The translations under genes were made by a program, and so were the position numbers. Below, one piece after another: positions 6,134 through 13,172 of a stretch of DNA of 21,291 nt. The notes beneath the pieces were generated by a model, which was given only the letters and a program-made list of their open reading frames with translations, ran no database searches and was not told the origin of the DNA. The stretch spans positions 1 through 21,291 of IMG/VR virus record IMGVR_UViG_3300049478_000040. One strand, written 5' to 3'. The DNA is from a virus. The number at the start of each line of letters is the position of its first letter. The stretch's first letter is position 1.

Positions 6134-6420
6134 GTCGCGCTCTGACAGAGGAAGAATTTAACGAGTGGAAGTTGCACCCAATGACAAGGGAACTGTCTCG
6201 CGTCCTTGAAGCGAAACGGGAGACCCTACGTCGTCAGTGGGAATCGGGCGCTTTCACTGATTACGAAAGAGAAGCAACGGCCCTGGTGAACGTAGGAAAC
6301 CTGGGAACGTGTAAGGGCTACGCATTTGTAGTCGATTTTACCTACGAGGACTATATTGGAGAGTTAGATGATGGAGAATTTGAGCGGGCTGGAACCCCGG
6401 GGGGTGGCAGTACTGATTAG
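6130..6420 (+). CDS. Phage protein of unknown function, 96 aa
   Basis: Overlaps the portal stop by four bases (ATGA), with AAGGAA upstream. The N-terminal two thirds are helical and charged (LTEEEFNEWKLHP, LSRVLEAKRETLRRQWESG), then a short region (about 57-83) with aromatic and acidic residues. It resembles small helical proteins found directly after portal genes in podophages; I know no function. Its last 53 bases are also the start of the GroES-like gene in another frame, a sizeable overlap. Confidence 0.75.
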   Translation: MSRALTEEEFNEWKLHPMTRELSRVLEAKRETLRRQWESGAFTDYEREATALVNVGNLGTCKGYAFVVDFTYEDYIGELDDGEFERAGTPGGGSTD

Positions 6421-6697
6421 ACCCTATGAGCCGGAACGAAAGGGAGCGCAGATTGTGCTGCCGGATTCTGTTCAGGGCCGCATGGCGATGGTAGATAATC
6501 GGGCGATTGTAGTGGCGGTGGGAGCGAGTGCTTGGCACGATGAGCCTGCCCCGCGAGCAAAGGTAGGAGAAAAGGTGCTGGTGACAAAATTCGCCGGCTT
6601 CATGGCCAAAGGGCCGAGAGACGGAGAAATGTATCGCCTGGTTAACGACCGCGACATTTTCTGCGCAATACTTGAGGAAGAGGTGCAAAATGGATGA
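6368..6697 (+). CDS. GroES-like co-chaperonin (Cpn10 fold), 109 aa
   Basis: Resembles the GroES/Cpn10 family: EPRGVAVLIRPYEPE at residues 9-23 corresponds to PLGDRVLVKPLEPE; GAQIVLPDS (26-34) contains the IVL tripeptide by which the mobile loop docks on GroEL; AIVVAVGAS (46-54), KVGEKVLVTKFAG (65-77) and YRLVNDRDIFCAI (89-101) match the later strands. The length (about 100) is normal, with a short mobile loop and a longer roof region. GGAG lies six bases before the ATG at 6368; a second ATG follows immediately. Position between portal and scaffold suggests a role in host GroEL-assisted folding of the capsid protein, as T4 gp31 does; the role is inference. Confidence 0.82.
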   Translation: MMENLSGLEPRGVAVLIRPYEPERKGAQIVLPDSVQGRMAMVDNRAIVVAVGASAWHDEPAPRAKVGEKVLVTKFAGFMAKGPRDGEMYRLVNDRDIFCAILEEEVQNG

Positions 6698-7529
6698 GAT
6701 TGTTGTGGAGTCGGCGGCTGCCCCGGAAGTGCAGCAGAAGGCGGAGAAACTAGGATGGATTCCTCCCGCGCGGTTTAAGGGCGCGCCGGAGAAATTCATT
6801 GACGCGGAAGACTTTATTGAGCGCGGCGAGACGGTTCTGCCGATAGTGAAGGAACAGAACCGGAGACTGCAGGCGGAACTTGAGGCACTGAAGGGGGAAG
6901 GCGCAAAGACGGCAGCAGCTCTAGAGGCGGCTCAAACCGCGATTGAACAGATTGAGGAGCGGCACACAGTTGCTACGCAGAAGGCGGTGGAAGAAGCGCG
7001 GAGGCAGCTGAAGGCCCAGTTGGCGGCGGCAAGCGAAGCCGGCGATCATGAAGGGATCGCGGAGCTGACGGATCAGCTGACGAAGTTGAAAGACGCAGCA
7101 GACGATGCGAAAGCGCGGCCAGTGGAGAAGGCTCCGCCGCCCTTTGTGCCGCCCGCAGACCTGGTCGCGTGGAATGAAGAGAATCCTTGGTTTGGTAAGG
7201 ACGCTCGGAAGACGCGGCTGGCCTTGACAATTGCACAAGAACTTCGGGAAGGGGGTGAGACTTCTACAGGGCGGGTGTTCTATGAAAAGGTGGCGGAGGA
7301 ACTGGCGGAGACTCTCGGCGTAAAAGATGCGCCGCCTTCGAAGGTTGAGGGCGCTCGGAACGGGGACGAGCGGGATGTGCAAAGTAAAGGAAAAAAAGGT
7401 TACAGTGCGCTTCCGGCAGAAGCCAAGGCCGCCTGCGACTCCGATGCGCGCAACTTTGTCGGCCCCGGAAAACGCTACAAAACACAGCAAGAGTGGCGTG
7501 ATCGTTACGCTGAATTATATTTTGAGTAA
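6690..7529 (+). CDS. Capsid scaffolding protein, 279 aa
   Basis: Directs prohead assembly and is normally lost before packaging. The N-terminal segment LGWIPPARFKGAPEKFIDAEDFIERGE (split at about residues 22-48) is the usual start of podophage scaffolds; then comes a long charged coiled coil (about 50-145), a Pro-rich linker (about 146-158), and a helical part beginning ENPWFGKDARKTRLALTIA. The basic/aromatic C-terminus (YKTQQEWRDRYAELYFE) could be the capsid-binding helix. The ATG at 6690 overlaps the GroES-like gene by eight bases and has GAGGAAGAGG upstream; an earlier in-frame start 18 bases upstream is less likely. Confidence 0.85.
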   Translation: MDEIVVESAAAPEVQQKAEKLGWIPPARFKGAPEKFIDAEDFIERGETVLPIVKEQNRRLQAELEALKGEGAKTAAALEAAQTAIEQIEERHTVATQKAVEEARRQLKAQLAAASEAGDHEGIAELTDQLTKLKDAADDAKARPVEKAPPPFVPPADLVAWNEENPWFGKDARKTRLALTIAQELREGGETSTGRVFYEKVAEELAETLGVKDAPPSKVEGARNGDERDVQSKGKKGYSALPAEAKAACDSDARNFVGPGKRYKTQQEWRDRYAELYFE

Positions 7530-7539
7530 GGAGTGAGAA

Positions 7540-8046
7540 ATGGAACAACTTAACGTAGCATCAAAGCAGGAAAAAGTGAACGCAGAACGTAAGCGGATTC
7601 CTATGAGCGTCCCGGTGCAGAGACTTGAAGTGCCTGAAATACCAGGCTACCATTTGCACTGGTTTATAAATTCACCGGAGCGAATTCAGCGCGCCCTGGA
7701 AGGCGGCTATGAGTTCGTAGAACACAGGGACATGAAAATCAACAGTGTGGGCCTCGGCGGGGATTCCGCCTTGTCTGGAAACACAGACATGGGCTCGCGA
7801 GTGAGTGTTATTTCAGGGCAAGAGATCGGCAAGGACGGGCAACCGACGCGTCTGGTGCTGATGAAGATTAGGCAGGAATGGTATGAGGAAGATCAAAAAC
7901 TTATCAATTCGCAAAACGAGCGCGTGGCTGCGAGTATTCGTGGTGGGCAGCTTGGAGCGGATAAAGAAGTTGGAGGGGATGCGGTACATCGCTACGTGGA
8001 TAAATCGCGAACGCATATACCGGACCTCTTTAAGCCGAAACATTAA
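7540..8046 (+). CDS. Conserved phage head-region protein, 168 aa
   Basis: A strong AAGGAG six bases before the ATG. After a basic leader the motif VPEIPGYHLHWFINSPERIQ (residues 31-50) is followed by EFVEHRDMKIN, then a glycine-rich stretch with GDSALSGNTDMGSRVSV and the helix RLVLMKIRQEWYEEDQ. I recognise this as a conserved protein found between scaffold and capsid genes in many podophages; its function is not known to me. Genomic position suggests a virion or assembly role. Confidence 0.8.
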   Translation: MEQLNVASKQEKVNAERKRIPMSVPVQRLEVPEIPGYHLHWFINSPERIQRALEGGYEFVEHRDMKINSVGLGGDSALSGNTDMGSRVSVISGQEIGKDGQPTRLVLMKIRQEWYEEDQKLINSQNERVAASIRGGQLGADKEVGGDAVHRYVDKSRTHIPDLFKPKH

Positions 8047-8063
8047 CTTAACGGAGATTTACA

Positions 8064-8678
8064 ATGGCAAATGCAAATCGTCCGTCTGGGTTTACGCCGG
8101 TTCAGTATCTGAACGGCAGCCCTTACGACGGCAAAACAAGATTGTATAGCATTGCAGCGGCTTACGCTACTGCACTATACATCGGAGACCCTGTGATTAG
8201 CAGTGGAACAAGTGACGCGAACGGAGTGCCGGGGATTGTTCTGGCCGCCGCGACCGGAGCTATCCGCGGCGTGATTGTGGGGCTGAGCAAATACGAAGGA
8301 ATGGTAGGCAATCCGTCGAATCTGGACATTACCTATCGCCCTGCAGCGGCACAATCAACTGACTGGTACGCAATGGTTGCTGATGACCCGAACATCATTT
8401 TCGAGGTGCAGGAAAAAGCAAACACTGTGCAGTTGGCCGCGACGGAAGTCGGGCTGAATCAAGTTCCGATTCTTGCCGCCGGCAACGGTTTTGTGTCTGG
8501 TTGGATGGTTGCCAGCACTACGGATGCAACTGCAGCAACAACGGCGACTTTGCCGCTGCGCTTGCTGGGGCTCGCCCGTAAACCCGCAGGTACGAATGCC
8601 TTTGGTGCTTACGCCAAATGGCTTGTTCAAATCAACGTCCATGAGCTTGGTCATGGCACTGGCGCCGCTGGCGTATAA
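8064..8678 (+). CDS. Probable capsid decoration/auxiliary protein, 204 aa
   Basis: ACGGAGA precedes the ATG. The protein is beta-rich and begins MANANRPSGFTPVQYLNGSP, with YIGDPVISSGTSDANGVPG (about residues 39-57), YAMVADDPNIIFEVQE (about 102-117) and NAFGAYAKWLVQINVHE near the end. This pattern is typical of a protein encoded directly before the capsid gene in many podophages and found in virions. A head decoration or stabilisation role fits; which one is not shown by sequence. Confidence 0.75.
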   Translation: MANANRPSGFTPVQYLNGSPYDGKTRLYSIAAAYATALYIGDPVISSGTSDANGVPGIVLAAATGAIRGVIVGLSKYEGMVGNPSNLDITYRPAAAQSTDWYAMVADDPNIIFEVQEKANTVQLAATEVGLNQVPILAAGNGFVSGWMVASTTDATAATTATLPLRLLGLARKPAGTNAFGAYAKWLVQINVHELGHGTGAAGV

Positions 8679-8690
8679 AGGAGACATATC

Positions 8691-9611
8691 ATGCCAGGTG
8701 GTGTAATCAATACAGGCTCGCATCCTAAACTGCTTTGGCCCGGCGTATCTGAAACTTGGGGACAGATGTACGACTCCCATGCAAAGGAATACACCGATCT
8801 TTATAACATCAAGACTTCTGATAAGGCTTACGAACAAGCGGTGCAGATTACTCCGTTTGGGCTGGCGCCGGTCAAGTCGCAAGGTAGCGGCATTACCTAT
8901 GACGGTGAAGTTCAGGGTATGGTTACAACTTATCAACACGTTGCTTATGCGTTAGGTTACATTGTAACGCACGAGGAGCTGAAGGATAACTTGTATAAAG
9001 AAGTTGCAACGCGCAGGGCGGAGGCAAACGCATTCTCGATGAATCAGACAATCGAGACCGTGGGCGCTTTCCTCTACAATAACGCTTTTGCAACGACTTA
9101 CTTCACAACGGCGGACGCGGCGGCTTTATGTTCTACTGCTCACGTAAACGCGACCGGGGGCACTTTCAGTAATGCCCTGAGCCCTGCGGCCGACTTGTCG
9201 GAAGCGGCGCTGGAAGACCTGACCATCCAGATCATGGGGACGCAGAACGACACAGGATTGCTTATCAATATCATGCCGGAGTCGTTGCACATCTCTCGGC
9301 ACGAGTGGTATAATGCAAATCGTATCCTGGGGTCGGTGCTGCAGGCAGACACTGCTAACAACAACATCAATGTGTTGAAAGCAACGAATGCCTTCCCCAA
9401 GGGCATTAAGATGAACCATTATTTCACTTCGGCGCACCCTTGGTTTATCAGAACCAACTGCCCGAATGGAATGACGTTCTACTGGAGGGAGCAGCCGATG
9501 TTCGATCAGGATAATGACTTCGACACCAAGAATGCGAAGGCAGCTTCGTATATGCGGTTCTCGGTCGGGTGTACTGATCCACGCGGTATCTTCGGCAGCA
9601 ACGGGCCTTAA
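8691..9611 (+). CDS. Major capsid protein, 306 aa
   Basis: Forms the icosahedral shell, presumably with the HK97 fold. Diagnostic stretches are GSGITYDGEVQGMVTTYQHV (residues 66-85), YALGYIVTHEELKDN (86-100), CSTAHVNATGGTFSN (146-160) and the C-terminal PNGMTFYWREQPMFDQDND, then CTDPRGIFG. Length about 300 is normal for this capsid group. A very strong AAGGAGA lies before the ATG, fitting the highest expression in the operon. A long hairpin follows after its stop. Confidence 0.92.
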   Translation: MPGGVINTGSHPKLLWPGVSETWGQMYDSHAKEYTDLYNIKTSDKAYEQAVQITPFGLAPVKSQGSGITYDGEVQGMVTTYQHVAYALGYIVTHEELKDNLYKEVATRRAEANAFSMNQTIETVGAFLYNNAFATTYFTTADAAALCSTAHVNATGGTFSNALSPAADLSEAALEDLTIQIMGTQNDTGLLINIMPESLHISRHEWYNANRILGSVLQADTANNNINVLKATNAFPKGIKMNHYFTSAHPWFIRTNCPNGMTFYWREQPMFDQDNDFDTKNAKAASYMRFSVGCTDPRGIFGSNGP

Positions 9612-9630
9612 TCGGTAACAGGACTTGCCC

Positions 9631-9672
9631 ATAGTGTACGTGGATTATGTGAGTATAATTCACGTACATTAT
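9631..9672 (+). other. 18-bp stem hairpin after the capsid gene
   Basis: Arms 9631-9648 and 9655-9672 pair over 18 positions (two G-U pairs, no mismatch) around the six-base loop GTGAGT. It lies 19 bases after the capsid gene stop. No T-run follows, so it is not a classical terminator; an RNA processing or stability site that sets capsid-gene expression apart from downstream genes is likely. TATAAT occurs in the loop and right arm (9654-9659) but with no -35 at a normal distance. Confidence 0.65.
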
Positions 9673-9729
9673 CACCAAGTGTTGTTCTATGCGTACCAGC
9701 GCGTTCTGGTTAATTGAAGGAGAGTTATC

Positions 9730-10476
9730 ATGAGTAGAAATGGAATTGGACTTACAGAATCGATTGTTCACGCCAGGGGGCCGGCCTATGCTTATCGCAC
9801 CGGCATGGGAATGATGGGCAGTGCGGAATTTCTGGTACGGATGGACGACTTTGTCGCGCCGCTTGCGACGAATGTTCCACAGGGATGGTCGGCCGCCGTG
9901 ATTGATACGGGAGCTACAATTGTTGCCGACACTACAGCAGGATCGCTCGGCGCTACTGGCGTGCTTCTTTTCGACAGCGACAACGCAACCGAAGGCGCGG
10001 CGTTCTACGGCGAGAAGCAACTGCAGCTGACCGTCGGCAAGAAGTTCTTTATGGAAATGCGTTTTCAGACCGAGCTTGCCGCCGACTCCGATGTACAGTT
10101 TGGCTTGACCGACTTGACCGCTACGACAAATCCGGAAGATCTTTGGACTACTACGGCGGCCAATCTCGTAGCCTTTGGCGTTCTTGACGGCAGCGCTGTT
10201 GTGACAATGCTGGCGGATAAAAGCAACAGTGGCTCGACGGCGGAACTTGGTACGGTCTCTTTGGTCGACGCAACCTGGCATACACTGGGAATCTACTACG
10301 ACGGGGCGACAACCCTGCAAGGATTCGTTGACGGCCAGCTGGCCCTGACCTGGGCACAAGCTTCGACGACAATTCCAACTGGGGTCGCCTTGGCGCCTTT
10401 CGTAGGTTTCCGCAACGGCTCGGCGGCAACGACGGAAGGTCACTGTGATTACGTGCGCTTTGTAATGCAGCGTTAA
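9730..10476 (+). CDS. LamG/ConA-like virion protein, 248 aa
   Basis: AAGGAGAG precedes the ATG. From about residue 35 on the protein is a single beta-sandwich of the concanavalin A/laminin-G type: KKFFMEMRFQTE (about 102-113), the NPEDLWTTTAANLVAFGVLDG stretch, WHTLGIYYDGATTLQGFVDG (about 184-203), and the terminal HCDYVRFVMQR with the usual last strand. Such domains bind sugars or decorate capsids. Placed immediately after the capsid gene, it may be a head fibre or decoration protein that touches host or mucus glycans. The fold assignment is fairly sure, the role is inference. Confidence 0.75.
   Translation: MSRNGIGLTESIVHARGPAYAYRTGMGMMGSAEFLVRMDDFVAPLATNVPQGWSAAVIDTGATIVADTTAGSLGATGVLLFDSDNATEGAAFYGEKQLQLTVGKKFFMEMRFQTELAADSDVQFGLTDLTATTNPEDLWTTTAANLVAFGVLDGSAVVTMLADKSNSGSTAELGTVSLVDATWHTLGIYYDGATTLQGFVDGQLALTWAQASTTIPTGVALAPFVGFRNGSAATTEGHCDYVRFVMQR
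10242..10269 (+). promoter_or_regulatory. Possible third RpoE-like promoter inside the LamG gene
   Basis: GGAACTT (10242-10248), exactly 15 bases, then GTCGAC (10264-10269). The -35 and the GTC core match the two intergenic sites with the same spacing, but the AA after GTC is missing and the site lies in a gene, about 245 bases before the next start codon. It may be chance or a weak internal promoter. Confidence 0.25.
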
Positions 10477-10482
10477 TTTACC

Positions 10483-10500
10483 GGGGGGCTTCGGCCCCTT
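10483..10500 (+). other. UUCG-tetraloop hairpin after the LamG gene
   Basis: GGGGC-TTCG-GCCCC (10485-10498), extendable by two G-U pairs, forms a very stable C(UUCG)G hairpin seven bases after the stop codon. Only two T follow, so a partial terminator or 3'-end protector is likely. The next ribosome binding site begins within a few bases. Confidence 0.6.
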
Positions 10501-10514
10501 GAAAGGAGATTCCA

Positions 10515-11129
10515 GTGCGACCAATCATAGTAAGCTACACGCCCCTAGATGACAGTACCACGTACTTTGCTACGGGATTGACAGGAACCGGGCCCTTTAC
10601 AACACTCACGCTGTATGCGACAACGGACGGGCTGGCGCATCTAGTCAGTCTGACCTCGGCGGCGAACATTTCAGCTCTGACTGCCACACTCGTCGGCACA
10701 GATGCTGATGGGCAGGCACAGACAGAAGCTGTTACTTGTCCAAATGCTACGACGGTTTATTCGACAAAGTATTTCAAGACCCTGGTAAGCATTACCATGT
10801 CTGCAACGCTTGGCGCGAATACGATGGATGTAGGTATTCAGGACGTTTCAATCAGCCAGACAATTCCGATTAACTACGCCGCGTGGGATTTCAACTCCAC
10901 GCAGATGGTAGAAGTGACTGGCACGATTAACTATACGGTACAGTACACCGAGGGCGCGATTTACGACCGGCAGCCTTCTATGCTGCCGTGGTTTAATCAC
11001 GCGACCCTGGCGGCGAAAACGGCCAGTCTCGACGGGGCGATTACCTCGCCCTTCCGGGCGCTGCGGTTAAAGATCAATTCGCTGACCGCCGGCGCAACAG
11101 CAGTGCTTACACATTTACAAGGAGCTTAA
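10515..11129 (+). CDS. Phage virion-type protein of unknown function, 204 aa
   Basis: The start is GTG at 10515 with AAAGGAG upstream. All-beta sequence, Thr/Ala-rich, with GTDADGQAQTEAVTCPNATTVYS split at about residues 61-83 and YFKTLVSITMSATLGA (about 86-101), a pattern I know from uncharacterised structural proteins of phages. No signal peptide or coiled coil. Its position between capsid and tail genes suggests a head or neck component. Confidence 0.72.
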   Translation: MRPIIVSYTPLDDSTTYFATGLTGTGPFTTLTLYATTDGLAHLVSLTSAANISALTATLVGTDADGQAQTEAVTCPNATTVYSTKYFKTLVSITMSATLGANTMDVGIQDVSISQTIPINYAAWDFNSTQMVEVTGTINYTVQYTEGAIYDRQPSMLPWFNHATLAAKTASLDGAITSPFRALRLKINSLTAGATAVLTHLQGA

Positions 11130-11130
11130 C

Positions 11131-11634
11131 ATGGCACTCGGACAAGGACAGGTTGATTACGATGCGCTGAGGTCGTTAGGGACTCTTGCCAATTTTTTGA
11201 GCAACCCGGAGCTGCTTAAGGAACAGTTGGGCGAGTTAAAAAAACTTCTCGCTCAACACGATGCCTTGATGAAGATCTACCCGACGGTAGAAAAGGCGAA
11301 GGCATATGAGGCTACGGTGACGGCGCAGAATACGCGGCTGCAAACGGAGTTAGAGCGGAAGATTGCAGAAGCTCAACAGAAGTTTGAAGCCGCCGAGGCG
11401 GCGGTGACGAAGAAGGAGCTTGCCTCGGCAGAGCGGGAAAAGGTTTGCAAAGAGCGCGAGGCTATCTTGAACGCGCAGGAGACGCGGCAACACGCAGAAC
11501 GAACCAAACTTGCGGAAGAACAGTCCGTGCTTCGACGCGGCCAAGAAAGTTTGCAGCTTCGTGAGCAGACACTGAAGGCGAAAGAGTCCGAGCTTGCCGA
11601 TAAGGCTGCGCGGGTCAAGGCGTTGTTAGGCTAG
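11131..11634 (+). CDS. Coiled-coil phage protein, 167 aa
   Basis: AAGGAG lies before the ATG, which starts one base after the previous stop. Residues about 25-165 are one long charged helix rich in Glu, Lys, Ala and Gln (for example LERKIAEAQQKFEAAEAAV), with a heptad-like pattern and a single Cys. No known enzymatic motif. It may be a second assembly factor or an internal core protein; unrelated coiled coils look alike, so homology cannot be judged. Confidence 0.7.
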   Translation: MALGQGQVDYDALRSLGTLANFLSNPELLKEQLGELKKLLAQHDALMKIYPTVEKAKAYEATVTAQNTRLQTELERKIAEAQQKFEAAEAAVTKKELASAEREKVCKEREAILNAQETRQHAERTKLAEEQSVLRRGQESLQLREQTLKAKESELADKAARVKALLG

Positions 11635-11635
11635 C

Positions 11636-12445
11636 ATGTTTCCGTCGACCGTTTTTACTGACGATCTAGTAAAGACCCTTGCGGTGCTGGACTATCAGAC
11701 TGCGATTGGCTTGGGCAAGGTGCCTAGGCACGTTCCCTTTCGCGCGTTAGGGCGGCGAGAGTCTTTGTCGACGGTTGCGACAGGCGATGATGTTTGGAAC
11801 GGGGCAGCGGCGGGTCTAGTGTACCCTGATCAGGCAGTTGGAGAGCGTTTGTCTGTTATTTCTACTAGCCCCTTAGACACAGCTGCCGGAACGAATGTGC
11901 AGCAGGTTGAGCTTCACGGGATTCGTCTAGGCGGGGTTGTAACGCGCGAAGTACTTACACTTAACGGAAACGTAGCAGCGGTAGATTCAATCTACGCAGA
12001 TTGGATTTTTGCGCAGTTCGTACACACGGAGCGCGCTCCTGCGGGGACAATTGGAGTAGTTGCCGCCGGGGACATAACCTGTTTTCGTACTAGCGATCCG
12101 ACGCGGGTCTATCTTGTAATTAAGGCCGGCGGAAACATTTCTTTGAACGCACAGCGGATGGTTCCAGCAGGGCAGTTATTTGCTTGTAATTTTATCTACG
12201 CTACAGCTACGGCGCAAAAACCGGTTTCAGTGCGTTTACGCGCAACGTGTGATGGAGATGGACTGTTAACTCCCGGCGTTTTTATCTATAACGAGATTTT
12301 TGAGCTGGAGAGCTCCGGGCTTGCTTTGAATTTCCTTACGCCAAGGATATTCCCGCCGACCAGTATTATTAAGGTAACAGCCTATTCGGCGCAAGCCGGC
12401 GGCACAGTTGCAGCTTCTTACGGCGGCTGGCTAGAGCCTGTTTAA
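11636..12445 (+). CDS. Virion-type beta-rich protein, 269 aa
   Basis: The ATG is one base after the previous stop and has only weak Shine-Dalgarno character, so translation may be coupled. The N-terminus carries GKVPRHVPFRALGRRESLST (residues 27-46), then TGDDVWNG and a beta-rich stretch with GTNVQQVELHGI. This arrangement (ALGRN..., then a DxWxG, then GTGxxxVxVxGL) recurs in podophage structural proteins placed before gp4-like genes. Function unknown; probably a head or tail-interface component. Confidence 0.72.
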   Translation: MFPSTVFTDDLVKTLAVLDYQTAIGLGKVPRHVPFRALGRRESLSTVATGDDVWNGAAAGLVYPDQAVGERLSVISTSPLDTAAGTNVQQVELHGIRLGGVVTREVLTLNGNVAAVDSIYADWIFAQFVHTERAPAGTIGVVAAGDITCFRTSDPTRVYLVIKAGGNISLNAQRMVPAGQLFACNFIYATATAQKPVSVRLRATCDGDGLLTPGVFIYNEIFELESSGLALNFLTPRIFPPTSIIKVTAYSAQAGGTVAASYGGWLEPV

Positions 12446-12458
12446 TTAAAGGATTATT

Positions 12459-13172
12459 ATGACCGTTCCAAACGACAACACGCCGCTTTCGGTTATAACT
12501 GATGCGTACTTCGACGCAGGATTGCTGCAAGAAGGCGAGACTCTGAACGGGGAACAAGTTACAAGTGGCTTGCGAAAGCTGACGGATCTGGTGAATCTCT
12601 GGCAGACTCAGGGGCTGAAGCTCTGGCTGAACATGGACTTGTCAGTCCCGCTGGTTTCCGGGCAAGGGACGTATACGCTGGGGCCAGCGGGGACGGTTGT
12701 GATGACTAAACCTTCACGAGTACTCGATGCTTGGTATATGGATAGTAGCAATAATCGCCGGCCGCTTACTCCGCTTGCGTGGGCAGATTATGTGCGTCTG
12801 AGTCAGGTTACGCAGACGGGAACCTTGAACAGTTACTTCGTCGACAAGCAAGCTACGCAGTTGAGCGTATTCTTCTGGCCTGTGCCAGATGCGGGGGCCG
12901 CTACAGGAGGTGCACACCTACTGATACAGCGCCAAGTGACCAATCCAATCAGCGTAACGGAGACAGTAGACTTTCCGATTGAGTGGCGGATTGCTTTGCG
13001 CTGGGGACTGGCGGATGAATTGTGTACAGGGCAACCGCAAGCGATCATGGACAGATGCCAGCAGCGCGCGAATACTTATCGAATGGCCCTGGAAGACTGG
13101 GACGTTGAAGACGTATCTACGCGCTTTACGCCGGACATGCAGGGGCGACAATTCTCAGGGAATTTTCGATAA
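12459..13172 (+). CDS. P22 gp4-like tail accessory/head completion protein, 237 aa
   Basis: Probably the adaptor that binds below the portal and closes the head. The first 45 residues (LSVITDAYFDAGLLQEGETL, then VTSGLRKLTDLVNLWQ) form the helical start typical of the P22 gp4 family, followed by YTLGPAGTVVMTKPSRVLDAWY and a later helix (IEWRIALRWGLADELC). P22 gp4 is 166 residues; this longer form is common in other podophages. AAAGGA precedes the ATG. Its stop overlaps the start of the gp10-like gene (TAATG), matching the P22 order gp4-gp10. Confidence 0.8.
   Translation: MTVPNDNTPLSVITDAYFDAGLLQEGETLNGEQVTSGLRKLTDLVNLWQTQGLKLWLNMDLSVPLVSGQGTYTLGPAGTVVMTKPSRVLDAWYMDSSNNRRPLTPLAWADYVRLSQVTQTGTLNSYFVDKQATQLSVFFWPVPDAGAATGGAHLLIQRQVTNPISVTETVDFPIEWRIALRWGLADELCTGQPQAIMDRCQQRANTYRMALEDWDVEDVSTRFTPDMQGRQFSGNFR

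Noticed and set aside
9631-9672. Long hairpin as a classical Rho-independent terminator
   Set aside because: The stem is AT-rich at its ends and is not followed by a T-run, and genes continue on the same strand.
9689-9733. 14-codon frame overlapping the LamG gene start (leader peptide)
   Set aside because: No ribosome binding site, no regulatory codon run and no attenuator structure after it.
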